From contig VTTJ01000008.1 of the NCBI GenBank assembly GCA_008364785.1, forward strand, positions 62,001-126,000: a stretch of DNA of 64,000 bases. The letters run 5' to 3'. Shown piece by piece: positions 9,079 to 17,648 of the stretch (its first letter is position 1; every line of letters starts with the position of its first letter). Made by a program: the position numbers and the translations under genes. Origin of the DNA: Bacillus sp. BGMRC 2118 (lineage in GTDB: Bacteria; Bacillota; Bacilli; Bacillales; SA4). Under the pieces are notes generated by a model. The model was not told the DNA's origin and made no database searches. It saw only the letters and a list, made by a program, of their open reading frames with translations.

Positions 9079-9852
9079 ATGGGAATTTCCTTACAAGGTC
9101 GTACATATGTGGTAATGGGAGTAGCGAATAAGAGAAGTATTGCATGGGGCATTGCGCGCTCACTACATACCGCGGGAGCTAGACTTGTTTTCACCTATGC
9201 AGGTGAAAGACTAGAAAAAAGTGTTCGTGACTTAGTTGAAACGTTAGATCGTAATGATTCACTAGTATTACCATGTGATATTACTAACGATGAAGAAATT
9301 GAAATATGCTTTGCATCTATTAAGGAACAAGTTGGTGTGATTCATGGAGTAGCCCACTGTATTGCATTCGCTAATAAAGAAGAGCTTAACGGAGATTACA
9401 TGAATACTACTCGTGATGGTTTCCTATTGGCTCACAATATTAGCTCATACTCACTTACAGCTGTTGCAAAAGTAGCCAAGGATTTAATGACAGAAGGCGG
9501 AAGTATTGTAACGTTAACATATCTTGGTGGAGAGCGTGTAATTGAAAACTACAATGTAATGGGTGTAGCAAAAGCTTCGCTGGACGCAAGTGTAAAATAC
9601 TTAGCGAATGACCTTGGAAAACAAGGAATTCGTGTAAACTCGATCTCAGCTGGTCCGATTCGTACATTATCAGCAAAAGGTGTAAGTGACTTTAACTCCA
9701 TTCTAAGAGAAATTGAAGAAAAAGCACCACTTCGCCGTACAACAACTCAAGAAGAAGTTGGAGACACTGCGGTATTCTTGTTCAGTGACATGTCTCGTGG
9801 AATTACAGGAGAAATGATTCACGTTGATTCCGGGTATAATATTTTATCTTAA
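9079..9852 (+). CDS. fabI: enoyl-[acyl-carrier-protein] reductase FabI
   Basis: 257 residues, typical FabI length. It is a short-chain-dehydrogenase-type protein with an N-terminal nucleotide-binding segment (GVANKRSIAWGIA, about residues 13-25). The FabI catalytic signature is Tyr-x6-Lys in YNVMGVAK (near residues 157-164). It catalyses the last reduction of each fatty acid elongation cycle with NAD(P)H. The ATG follows TAGGAGGA. It is preceded by a FapR-box promoter and followed by a strong terminator, so it is monocistronic. In B. subtilis fabI also lies between yjbQ and the cot genes. Confidence 0.96.
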   Translation: MGISLQGRTYVVMGVANKRSIAWGIARSLHTAGARLVFTYAGERLEKSVRDLVETLDRNDSLVLPCDITNDEEIEICFASIKEQVGVIHGVAHCIAFANKEELNGDYMNTTRDGFLLAHNISSYSLTAVAKVAKDLMTEGGSIVTLTYLGGERVIENYNVMGVAKASLDASVKYLANDLGKQGIRVNSISAGPIRTLSAKGVSDFNSILREIEEKAPLRRTTTQEEVGDTAVFLFSDMSRGITGEMIHVDSGYNILS

Positions 9853-9861
9853 TAATTATCT

Positions 9862-9910
9862 AAAAGAGAGCGAACAAGAAAGTCACCTTTTTCTTGTTCG
9901 CTCTTTTTTT
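9862..9910. terminator. bidirectional terminator between fabI and the amidase gene
   Basis: Stem AAAGAGAGCGAACAAGAA pairs with TTCTTGTTCGCTCTTT around an 11-nt loop, with a T run on the plus strand and T-rich sequence on the minus strand. Confidence 0.9.
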
Positions 9911-9925
9911 CTGTTTACCAAGAAG

Positions 9926-11236
9926 TTATCTGCTTACTTTCATCTTTTCATACAACGATAAAACAGTCTCGCCGTAACTTTTGGATGCAGCCCATTTACC
10001 ATTTAATTCTGGCCATGTTGGAGCAGACCCTCTTTCCACATATTTTAATCTTGTATCTGTGATAGGATGTTTAGTTGGTAACGGTTTTGTTGTTGCATAC
10101 GCATATAGATGTTGTAGATGAGCAAGAACACCATCTTTTGGTGTTTTAAAGCTTGTTCCAACTGATGCACCTAAACCTGCATAATTATTTTGATGGTCTT
10201 TTACTTCCCCAGTAAATCGGAAATAATTCGTCTCGTGAATAGCTTGGGCAAACGCAACATCTCCCTTAACTCCATAGTCGTTTCCGAAAGAAATATACAT
10301 TTCGGCTAATTTAGGAGCCTTAGGATTGACTTTCCTAACAAACTTATCCAATTGCTCAGCAGTTAATTGAGGTTTACCGAGAATAGAATTCGTTGTAGGT
10401 GTTGTTTCATTATTAGAACCAGTCGTAGAGCTATCTGCTTTAACAGTTATATAATATGCATCGGAAATACCGCTCTCTTTAATTCGTTCTACTTGTTTCT
10501 CGGCAAGAACTTGATCAGAATAAGCACCGGACTGGACTCGATAATACGTAGTATTATCAATTATAGTTGTAGTAATAAATGAACTTATTTGATTTAATTT
10601 TAAAAACTCAAGACGTTCCTCTGCATTTTCTCTTGTTTTAAAGGAACCAGAAATAACTTTATAAAGTACATCTGGGTTACTTGCTTGTTTGCGTTGTAAA
10701 TTAAATGATTTTGCTAAACCATTAACATGTCCTAATGCTACTTTTTCACGCCAAGCTGCATCACTCATTAACGCAGCATCATTTGGATTATCAATGAATC
10801 CATTTTCGCTTAGGAAAGCAGGCATACTTGTTTCTCTCAGTACATGAAAATTTGCTTTTTTCATACCTCGATCTTGCAGTTGAATTCCCTTTACGACTTC
10901 CTCATGAATTTGCTTTTGATATATAGCAGTAACTGAGTTGTCGGGTAAACTGTTATGAATATAATCCTCATAACCTCGTGCTGTTCCATTAAAGGCATTG
11001 CAATGAATGGAAAGGTAAAAAGATGCACCCCACGAATTAGCCTCGGAAGTTCGCTCACTTAAACTCTTCGTTTGATCATTTGAACGGCTCATCAAGACCT
11101 CTACATTTTCAAAACTATTTAGTAAAATTGAACGTATTCGTAATGCAATATCTAAGTTAATGTCTTTTTCCAACAGTCCATTTCCTTGTGCTCCAGGATC
11201 TGTCCCACCATGACCAGGGTCTAAATAAAGCTTCAC
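9926..11236 (-). CDS. CwlC-like N-acetylmuramoyl-L-alanine amidase with SPOR and glucosaminidase domains
   Basis: 436 residues from the GTG at 11236, which has AAAGGAGG at ideal spacing; an ATG six codons upstream falls inside that binding site. Domain order: Amidase_3 zinc amidase at about 1-180 (DPGHGG near residue 6, LSIHCNAF near 74, ENGFID near 143), SPOR region at about 190-270 with two peptidoglycan-binding motifs, and a glucosaminidase-type domain at about 290-436 (QAIHETNYFRF). The first two parts match B. subtilis CwlC, a mother-cell amidase made late in sporulation. The added glucosaminidase makes this a bifunctional hydrolase cutting both stem peptide and glycan. No signal peptide is seen, as in CwlC. 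Confidence 0.88.
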   Translation of the reverse strand: MKLYLDPGHGGTDPGAQGNGLLEKDINLDIALRIRSILLNSFENVEVLMSRSNDQTKSLSERTSEANSWGASFYLSIHCNAFNGTARGYEDYIHNSLPDNSVTAIYQKQIHEEVVKGIQLQDRGMKKANFHVLRETSMPAFLSENGFIDNPNDAALMSDAAWREKVALGHVNGLAKSFNLQRKQASNPDVLYKVISGSFKTRENAEERLEFLKLNQISSFITTTIIDNTTYYRVQSGAYSDQVLAEKQVERIKESGISDAYYITVKADSSTTGSNNETTPTTNSILGKPQLTAEQLDKFVRKVNPKAPKLAEMYISFGNDYGVKGDVAFAQAIHETNYFRFTGEVKDHQNNYAGLGASVGTSFKTPKDGVLAHLQHLYAYATTKPLPTKHPITDTRLKYVERGSAPTWPELNGKWAASKSYGETVLSLYEKMKVSR

Positions 11237-11359
11237 GTTTTTTCCTCCTTTCAAGTTGCTTCCCTACAGTTTACGAAGGACAAGAGAAGTCGTTTGGACA
11301 ATCTGGTAACTTTTTTAAATAGAATGCTTTTTGTAGTAACATTTCTTTTGTGAATAGGC

Positions 11360-11387
11360 ACATTACAAGGAGCATTAGCATACTAAT
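11360..11387 (+). promoter_or_regulatory. sigma-K-like promoter for cotO
   Basis: AC, a 17-nt spacer and CATACTAAT, close to the sigma-K consensus AC-N16/17-CATANNNTA (the last two bases are swapped). It lies 35 nt before the chosen cotO start, which supports late mother-cell expression and the downstream start. Confidence 0.45.
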
Positions 11388-11421
11388 AGATGACTATCGA
11401 AAAGAGGCGGAGGTTTCAATC

Positions 11422-11925
11422 ATGAAAAAGGAAACAGTAAAGCAGCGTCCACTTATGTATATAGCACAACCCAACTTTACGGCAATTACGGCACAGATGC
11501 AGCAAGTCGTTACGAAGAAAAAAATACAAGAGACTAATGAAGTAACAGAGGAGATAAAAGATGAGGCTGAAGTATCCGAAATCCAGATCGCAACGAATAT
11601 AGAAGTGGAAGTACCTCAAAAGGTTGAGAATATACCTCAAGAGGTTAAGGATACGTCTCAAAAGGTTGACAATGCAGCGACTAATCGTATCTCAAGAAGA
11701 AGAAGATTCGTAGAATTAAATATCGAAGAAAAAATCAAGTTCTTCGTGAAATTGCCAGCTAACGTGCCAAAGTCAACGTGCCAAATTACTACAGAAACAG
11801 AGAAATATAGAGGGAAAATCTTGGAGTTAAATGATGGAATTGTATTAATAAAAACAGTATCAGAGCCTTACGAGGTGCAGCTAGCAATTTATGATATTAA
11901 AGACATCTCAATTATTGGGTTATAA
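11422..11925 (+). CDS. cotO: CotO-like spore coat/exosporium protein
   Basis: 167 residues from the ATG at 11422 behind GGCGGAGG; the open frame upstream contains the promoter and is not used. The N-terminus (LMYIAQPNF) and a variable acidic middle (about 45-90) precede a conserved C-terminal part of about 60 residues: FFVKLPANVPK, RGKILELNDGIVLI, then a closing DIKDISIIG. This fits the CotO family (B. subtilis YjbX), a morphogenetic coat protein that lies after fabI there too. The C-terminal part also has the short beta-barrel pattern seen in several other coat and mnx proteins of this window. Its product would act on the mother-cell side of the forespore. Confidence 0.8.
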   Translation: MKKETVKQRPLMYIAQPNFTAITAQMQQVVTKKKIQETNEVTEEIKDEAEVSEIQIATNIEVEVPQKVENIPQEVKDTSQKVDNAATNRISRRRRFVELNIEEKIKFFVKLPANVPKSTCQITTETEKYRGKILELNDGIVLIKTVSEPYEVQLAIYDIKDISIIGL

Positions 11926-11956
11926 AAAAAGAATCGGGAAAACCCGATTCTTTTTT
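11925..11956. terminator. bidirectional terminator between cotO and the exsY-like gene
   Basis: GAATCGGG-AAAA-CCCGATTC with an A run on the left and a T run on the right serves both convergent genes. Confidence 0.9.
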
Positions 11957-12452
11957 AATGGCGATGACCTCTTCTTTTATGACCGTGAGTATGATCTTCT
12001 ACTTGATCTTCCTCAACCTCATCCTCAACCTCAACTTCTGCGACCTCTGCTCGGGAAGAGAAGGAGTTTACAACTAATCTTGGATCTAAACATTGAATTG
12101 CACAGAAGCAGCTTAAGTCTACTTCGATACAAAATGCCGTTTTAACGAGGTTGTTTACTCCACAGATGTCACTGCAATCCGGCATTAATAGTGAAAGAGT
12201 TGCACAACAATCATCAATGTTCTCTACACGGAAGAATGGAGTTTTGAAACAATCCTCTCCACCAATGTTTCCGAATGCTTTAAAAGGTTCACCTTTCTTT
12301 GTATAAAGAATGAAAGGAATTGTATCACCTAAGAAGTTAGCAGGTGACAACAAGTTACTATAGCAACTTGTAGGACATTGATCTTCAACAGCCTCTTGCA
12401 AATCATGAATATTTTCTACAGCATCACATACACAGTTAAATTCTTTACCCAT
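11955..12452 (-). CDS. ExsY/CotZ-family cysteine-rich exosporium/coat protein, with acidic and His-rich tail
   Basis: 165 residues, 12 Cys. The family core is clear: N-terminal [33 protein letters not shown] (about 46-59), [11 protein letters not shown], and [14 protein letters not shown] (about 112-125). ExsY and CotZ/CotY are self-assembling, disulfide-rich proteins forming the exosporium basal layer or the crust. Unlike the neighbour at 12746, it has a C-terminal extension (about 135-165) rich in Glu and Val and ending in [12 protein letters not shown], a possible metal-binding tail. The ATG follows GGAGGC. Confidence 0.9.
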   Translation of the reverse strand: MGKEFNCVCDAVENIHDLQEAVEDQCPTSCYSNLLSPANFLGDTIPFILYTKKGEPFKAFGNIGGEDCFKTPFFRVENIDDCCATLSLLMPDCSDICGVNNLVKTAFCIEVDLSCFCAIQCLDPRLVVNSFSSRAEVAEVEVEDEVEEDQVEDHTHGHKRRGHRH

Positions 12453-12704
12453 TTTTTTGCCTCCTATTTTTATAAGGCTCTTTTCTTAAACAATGTGGTA
12501 GTAATCAAATAAGAGTATCTTTCATTGCTTCGTCAGGGTAAGCATTCATCCATTTAATGAAAAAATGACTCCATGCCTTGAGAGTAACTTGGTAGCTTCT
12601 TATTTGAAAAAATAAGTTATGTGAAAAGAGCCTTTTTAGACTCATAACATCTTATAGGAGGACTAGTTTATTTGTGTTTAGTTATGTAACCCATTTTTAA
12701 ATGA

Positions 12705-12729
12705 AAGAAAGGGACATTAACTGTCCCTC
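12705..12729 (-). terminator. terminator of the second exsY-like gene
   Basis: On the minus strand AGGGACA-GTTAA-TGTCCCT is followed by a T-rich stretch, just after the stop at 12746. Confidence 0.75.
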
Positions 12730-12745
12730 TCAGTCTGTAAAGCTA

Positions 12746-13222
12746 TTAGCTGTGTCTTTTTTTGTGTCTTCCAGCACCGCTTAGAATGCTCTCTACTAAA
12801 TCTGGGCTTAAGCATTGGATCGCACAGAAGCAGTGTAAGTCAACTTCGATACAGAAACCAGTTCTTTCAAGCTCTTGTGTTCTGCAGATGATATTCTCAA
12901 TATCTTCAGTGCAGTCACCGCCAGGTCCAGCTAAATCTGGCTCAAGTAGCTCAAGTGTTGCACAGCAGTCATCAAGGTTATTTACGCGGAAGAAAGGTGT
13001 TCTGAAAGTGTCTCCAGGTCCAATTCCACCAAATGCACTAAATGGCTTACCCTTTTTAGTATAAAGGATAAAAGGAATTGTATCTCTACCAGGTGCAACA
13101 GTAGGTGCTAAAAGGTTTGTATAACAACTTGTAGGACATTGATCTTCAACAGCTTCTTGTTGGTCTAGGATGTTTTCGACTGCATCACATACACAGTTTC
13201 TTCCATGATCTTTACAACTCAT
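12746..13222 (-). CDS. ExsY/CotZ-family cysteine-rich exosporium/coat protein
   Basis: 158 residues. A clear paralogue of the 11955 protein, sharing [40 protein letters not shown] and CFCAIQCL. It ends in a short basic tail (GRHKKRHS) instead of the acidic/His extension. The family forms cooperative disulfide-linked lattices on the outer spore surface. A good sigma-K promoter (13272-13298) lies upstream, so expression is late and in the mother cell. The ATG has a weak AGGAGT site. Together with cotO and the other copy it corresponds to the cotO-cotZYX region of B. subtilis. Confidence 0.92.
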   Translation of the reverse strand: MSCKDHGRNCVCDAVENILDQQEAVEDQCPTSCYTNLLAPTVAPGRDTIPFILYTKKGKPFSAFGGIGPGDTFRTPFFRVNNLDDCCATLELLEPDLAGPGGDCTEDIENIICRTQELERTGFCIEVDLHCFCAIQCLSPDLVESILSGAGRHKKRHS

Positions 13223-13271
13223 GAATAGTTCACTCCTTAAAATTTTTGTTTTTGACTTTTTATCGTCAATA

Positions 13272-13298
13272 TAGAATATGTCTTGTAGGGAGTTTGGT
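13272..13298 (-). promoter_or_regulatory. sigma-K promoter of the second exsY-like gene
   Basis: On the minus strand AC, a 16-nt spacer and CATATTCTA, an exact match to AC-N16/17-CATANNNTA. It lies 50 nt upstream of the ATG at 13222. Confidence 0.75.
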
Positions 13299-13448
13299 AT
13301 AGGTAACGTGCCCTTATTAATGTGAAAATGGGCAAAGAATATTTATAAAGATATATAGTCCATTTACATCCTAGAGGGTTATTAGAAACTTAGAATAAGT
13401 ATGATTTTATTAAATACATTAATTCTCTTTTTATAGTAATAAAAGTAA

Positions 13449-13658
13449 TTTCATGAACGGAAAGAAAACAATCTTGAATACTGTCGTTCATATCCTTCAC
13501 ACTACCATGAAAGTCCTTCTTTTAAAGATTTAACTCATGTTCAACTGGTAACGGATAACCCTATAACCAAATTCTATGAAAATGACCCACATAAGATTGT
13601 TTATAAAGAATATATCCACCATTTATTTAAGGAAAGCATAAGAAAAAAATTATCGTAA
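13449..13658 (+). pseudogene. C-terminal remnant of an unrecognised protein
   Basis: A 69-codon open frame with protein-like composition (charged, aromatic and His residues mixed, e.g. VQLVTDNPITKFYEND). It has no start codon or ribosome binding site and begins right after an in-frame TAA at 13446. It looks like the tail of a gene whose 5' part is lost, at the edge of the sugar-modification cassette. No family was recognised. The rest of the 13223-13806 gap holds the sigma-K promoter and AT-rich sequence with nothing else identifiable. Confidence 0.35.
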
Positions 13659-13806
13659 TGCGTAACTAGTTAGAATCCATTGAATATCCTAAAGGAGTTG
13701 GTAATGAGTCGCTTAGTCTGCACCTAAAAATTACTATTTTTATGTGTTAAATCTAAGAGTATAGTAATTGAATTTAGAAAAAAATTTTAGAAATGGGGAG
13801 TTGCAA

Positions 13807-14529
13807 GTGAGTGATATACCTATAAATAAAGAAAAATACAAATGTCCATTTTGTAAACATAAATTTGAAAATTTTATCCCGTGGCCAGATTATTATGATT
13901 TTCCAGGTATACAGTATGAAATGTACAATAAGAAAACTGCCATGTGTCCAATATGTAAGTCTCTTGATAGAGAAAGACTATTTAAAATATATATTGAGCA
14001 AGAAACACAATTGTTAGAAAAACCACAAAGTTTACTGCATATTGCTCCAGAGAAAAATCTAAGAAACTGGATAAGAGGTCATAGAAATATTTCATATACT
14101 TGCGGTGATTTATTTCCACAAGATAATGAAATGGAACGAATTGATCTAACTGAAATACCGTATGAAGATAATACATTTGATGTAATTCTATGCAGCCATG
14201 TACTGGAACACATTATTGACGACCAAAAAGCTATGAAAGAATTGTATCGTGTATTAAGACCTGGTGGATGGAGTATACTTCAGGTCCCAATAGCCCTAAA
14301 TATTGAATCTATAGTTGAGGATAATTCAATAACAACCCCAGAAGGTAGAAAAAGACATTTTGGCCAAGATGACCATGTAAGACTCTATAATAGGGATGGA
14401 TTTATTAATAGATTAAGATTATCTGGATTCATTATACATCTGTTTAATTTAGCAGAAAAAATTGGGTTAGTAGAAACAAAAAGTTATGGTTTGTCTAAAG
14501 GGGACTACTTATATATAGTTACAAAGTAA
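13807..14529 (+). CDS. class I SAM-dependent methyltransferase with N-terminal zinc-ribbon-like cysteines
   Basis: 240 residues from the GTG at 13807, which has GGGGAG six bases upstream; a TTG 13 codons earlier lacks a site. The N-terminus has two CxxC pairs (CPFC and CPIC, about 30 residues apart), likely a structural zinc site. The Methyltransf_11 fold follows: LLHIAPEKNLRNWI (motif I region), DNTFDVILCSHVLEH near residue 124, and ELYRVLRPGG near residue 148. Such proteins often accompany glycosyltransferases and methylate sugars. It stands alone on the plus strand, upstream of the opposite-facing sugar operon. Confidence 0.82.
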   Translation: MSDIPINKEKYKCPFCKHKFENFIPWPDYYDFPGIQYEMYNKKTAMCPICKSLDRERLFKIYIEQETQLLEKPQSLLHIAPEKNLRNWIRGHRNISYTCGDLFPQDNEMERIDLTEIPYEDNTFDVILCSHVLEHIIDDQKAMKELYRVLRPGGWSILQVPIALNIESIVEDNSITTPEGRKRHFGQDDHVRLYNRDGFINRLRLSGFIIHLFNLAEKIGLVETKSYGLSKGDYLYIVTK

Positions 14530-14724
14530 AATTATTGTGTTAAAAAGTAATTACCCCTTACTCCTTGTTTAACTGAAGAGTACCAACGTCAAGCAAAGAT
14601 TCCCAATTATTCAACCTTTGGATCATATGGTGCTTGGAATTAATCATATTGACTCGATACCTGATAAGTATTGAATCGTACTTTGATTCATGTTCCATTA
14701 TGGGCTAAATTAAAGTTAGCCTTA

Positions 14725-14767
14725 GAAAAAACCTTAACCTATTTTATAGTAGGTTAAGGTTTTTTTA
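14725..14767. terminator. bidirectional terminator between the methyltransferase region and the glycosyltransferase operon
   Basis: AAAAAACCTTAACCTA pairs with TAGGTTAAGGTTTTTT around a short AT loop. It ends the leftward operon starting at 17412. The preceding stretch 14530-14724 holds only short, frame-broken protein-like pieces. Confidence 0.9.
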
Positions 14768-14770
14768 ATT

Positions 14771-15634
14771 TTATTTTAAAGTCTGTAGTATTTCATCAAT
14801 TCGTTTAACATCTTCTATAAAAGGATGGAAACTCTTTACACGTTCACGGTAGGTATGAAGAGCAGTTTTGTATAACTCATTCGTATCAAGAAATCCATCA
14901 ATTCTTGAGTCAATAATAATATCTAACCATTGGCTAAATGTCTCTTGTCCTAAAATATTACTATTTTGGCTTTGATGCAATCGAAAGTAACTTAGTGCTT
15001 CTGGAATGTAAACAGCTTTTCCTTTAGCAAGCAAATTTAACCAGGCAGCTAGGTCATTGATAAGTGAGTATTGTTTTCCATGATAAATTCCGAACGGTTC
15101 GGTGAGATCTTTTTTTCTAAATAGAACAGTAGTTGGTTCACCGATTACATTGAGACAATGTTTTAATGCATAGTTAGCCAGTAACTTACCATCTATAATT
15201 CTAGTTTCATGGTATAGCCTATTGGTAGCTGGGATAGGTGCTAGTGGTTCGCCAGTTTCATTAATAAGTTGTCGATAGGAAGTGACAAGTGTAATATTTT
15301 CAAATTCGGTAAAGAAATACATCATTTTTTTAATTTTATCTTTATGAAAGACATCATCATCCATTAAATAATTTATATATTCACCTGAAGCTAAATCATA
15401 GCATTTTTGCCAGTTTTTAAGGAATAAGTTATTTTCGTTTTTATAATATTTTATCTGAGGATTAGAAGATAAATAAGGAACAAGCATCTCTTGAACTCTA
15501 TTATCAGAACTATCATCACAGATAATGATTTCAATTTCGGGATAGGTTTGATCCAATACACTTTCAATGGCTATTTTAAGAGTATCAGGTCTATTGTATG
15601 CGGGTATTACTACACTTACTAAGGGGGAGCTCAA
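14771..15634 (-). CDS. family 2 glycosyltransferase
   Basis: 287 residues from the TTG at 15634. This start has AAAGGA at eight bases, whereas the ATG three codons upstream sits directly against that site. The GT-A fold begins at LVSVVIPAYNRPDTL; the nucleotide-sugar motif CDDSSDN lies near residue 40 and the metal-binding MDDDV near residue 92. It transfers a sugar from a nucleotide donor; donor and acceptor are not readable. It is the last gene of a three-gene operon after the aminotransferase and acyltransferase. The setting suggests building a modified sugar on a surface glycan or on the nearby collagen-like proteins. Confidence 0.88.
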   Translation of the reverse strand: MSSPLVSVVIPAYNRPDTLKIAIESVLDQTYPEIEIIICDDSSDNRVQEMLVPYLSSNPQIKYYKNENNLFLKNWQKCYDLASGEYINYLMDDDVFHKDKIKKMMYFFTEFENITLVTSYRQLINETGEPLAPIPATNRLYHETRIIDGKLLANYALKHCLNVIGEPTTVLFRKKDLTEPFGIYHGKQYSLINDLAAWLNLLAKGKAVYIPEALSYFRLHQSQNSNILGQETFSQWLDIIIDSRIDGFLDTNELYKTALHTYRERVKSFHPFIEDVKRIDEILQTLK

Positions 15635-15664
15635 GTGTATCATCCTTTCTATAAAATAATAAAT

Positions 15665-16300
15665 TCAAGTTAATTTTTTTTTATATGTTGCAGGTACCCC
15701 CGCATATAAAGTATGGTGAGGTATATTTTCTTTAACAAAAGAACCTCCACCAATGATCGACCATTCCCCAATGGTTGTTTTTTCACGAATAGAGGCTCCA
15801 ATACCTACATATGCCCCTTCTTTTATTGTTACATTTCCAGCAATTTGAACACCAGGAGAAATAGTTACATAATCTTCAATTTTGTTATCATGACTAATAT
15901 TTACACTTCGGTTAATGATAACAAAATTATTTATGGTTACATTTGTTGTTATAATTGCTCCTTCGCAAATTATATTCCCAAGCCCTATGTGATTCTTATC
16001 AGAAATATATACTGATGGATGAATCAGTGAGTCTGCAAACTGAAAACCTAGTACTTGTGTCTTTTCTACAAAGCGTTTTTTTAAAGAGGGATCTCCAACC
16101 CCAGCACAAACAATTTTAACTTCATTTTTTAAATGCAGAATATCTGAAAGATCACCTAAAACCCGGACACTGTCTATAATTTTATTTTTATATTCAGTTC
16201 GTTCATCCAAGAACCCAGCTACTTCAGTTTTTAATTGCTCACAAAGATGAAGAACTTCACGTGCATGACCACCACATCCCCAGATTACAACCCTTTTTAT
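15665..16300 (-). CDS. NeuD/PglD-type sugar O- or N-acyltransferase, apparent ATA start
   Basis: About 211 residues. The N-terminal Rossmann-like part (KRVVIWGCGGHAREVL) and the C-terminal left-handed beta-helix with hexapeptide repeats (about 90-195, ending YAGVPATYKKKL) are typical of NeuD/PglD acetyltransferases, which acylate amino- or hydroxy-sugars. The expected start lies where the upstream stop is overlapped by four bases, but the codon there is ATA (16300-16298), giving ATAA instead of the usual ATGA. The only conventional start in frame is a TTG at 16330 with no binding site. It probably acylates the amino-sugar made by the adjacent aminotransferase. Confidence 0.82.
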   Translation of the reverse strand: MKRVVIWGCGGHAREVLHLCEQLKTEVAGFLDERTEYKNKIIDSVRVLGDLSDILHLKNEVKIVCAGVGDPSLKKRFVEKTQVLGFQFADSLIHPSVYISDKNHIGLGNIICEGAIITTNVTINNFVIINRSVNISHDNKIEDYVTISPGVQIAGNVTIKEGAYVGIGASIREKTTIGEWSIIGGGSFVKENIPHHTLYAGVPATYKKKLT

Positions 16301-17412
16301 GATAGTCCCAACCTTTCTACAACGGTACAAACGTCATCATTGGTCATTTCTTCCCAAAGAGGTAAACTTAGTATCTGATTTGAGATTCTTTCTGTAACTG
16401 GTAAAGGAGTGTGGGAATACTTTTGAAATAATGGTTGGTTATGACAGGGTGGAGAAAAATAAGTTCGTGCTTCAATATTTTGACTTCCTAGAAAGCGAAT
16501 TATCTCTGTGTTTTGTTGACCCTCGGGGCAACATATTGGCATAAATTGATAAGGAATACTTCCTTTAGTATTTTGGACTAACCAGCCCTTTTCTAAAAGA
16601 TTCCCTCGATTGAGTTCTTCGAGATACCAATGATAAATTTGTTGTCTAGTTTTTATTTTTTTGTCGAAATTATCAAGTGTAGATAAAGCAACTGCCACTG
16701 TATATTCAGACATTTTCCCATTTAACCCAGTTTGGGTAGATTCTCTATTTTTTGAAAATCCAAAGTTCTCAGCCTGCCTAACTTTCGAGATAAAATTCTT
16801 GTTGTTGCTATATATCAAACCACCTTCTCCAACTCCAAACGATTTAGTAGCATGAAAGCTAAATACAACAGCACCTGGAAAACCCTTTCCGAATTGATTC
16901 TGAGCTTCTGTTACTCCAAAGCTTGCAGCTGCATCAACTACAACAGGTGTCCCGTTCTCGTGTATATACCTATAATAGTCTAGATTCATAGGGTTGCCAA
17001 AAGTGGCATAAGGAACTACAACGGCTACATCTTCCCCATGTTTATGAAGTAGTTCTTGGACTACATTCTCATCCATGCACCAATCGTCAGGTCGTATATC
17101 TACAAATAGAGGTTCTAATCCACACCAAATTGCTGCCAATGGAGTGGCAGCAAACGTAAAACTTGGCATAATGGCGTACTTCCCTTTAGGGAGTTTACTC
17201 TGTGAAATGGCCAACATAAGACCAATTGTCGCATTATTAACAGTAGTTACATCTCCACAATCATCAAAGTAATCTTTTAATACTCTTTTTTCAAATTGTG
17301 AATTAAGAGGTCCAAAATTGCTATATATTCTAGAGTTATCTATCTCTTTGAGATAATCAGTTAATGTCTCGTGCTTGACTAGGTTAGGACGTAGGAAAGG
17401 TATTTTTTTCAT
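16297..17412 (-). CDS. DegT/DnrJ/EryC1/StrS-family PLP-dependent sugar aminotransferase
   Basis: 371 residues, family-typical length. PLP-binding Lys in FHATKSFGVGEGG (about residue 188) and the N-terminal IYSNFGPLNSQFE block are characteristic. It converts a keto-sugar nucleotide to an amino-sugar, as in anthrose, perosamine or bacillosamine pathways. The ATG follows AAAGGAG. First gene of the leftward operon; its stop overlaps the NeuD-type gene. No sugar dehydratase is present in the window, so the substrate must come from elsewhere. Confidence 0.9.
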   Translation of the reverse strand: MKKIPFLRPNLVKHETLTDYLKEIDNSRIYSNFGPLNSQFEKRVLKDYFDDCGDVTTVNNATIGLMLAISQSKLPKGKYAIMPSFTFAATPLAAIWCGLEPLFVDIRPDDWCMDENVVQELLHKHGEDVAVVVPYATFGNPMNLDYYRYIHENGTPVVVDAAASFGVTEAQNQFGKGFPGAVVFSFHATKSFGVGEGGLIYSNNKNFISKVRQAENFGFSKNRESTQTGLNGKMSEYTVAVALSTLDNFDKKIKTRQQIYHWYLEELNRGNLLEKGWLVQNTKGSIPYQFMPICCPEGQQNTEIIRFLGSQNIEARTYFSPPCHNQPLFQKYSHTPLPVTERISNQILSLPLWEEMTNDDVCTVVERLGLS

Positions 17413-17648
17413 GATGTTAAATCTCAGCTCCTTTCTTTCCCTTTCCTAAATATATTGTTAGCTTCTAAGTTATATACTTTATCCAAAGTTGATTTTTTGG
17501 AAAAGAATGGAGCAATTTAATAAGCATTTTAAATTATTTCTGAATACACTGTAGGTGATGACTTTGTCAATTTACTTTCAATTTTCTCTTTAGTTTTTAT
17601 TTGCATTGCTGTTTTTTGAAGTATTATTTTTTAAAAAGGAGAAGGAAT

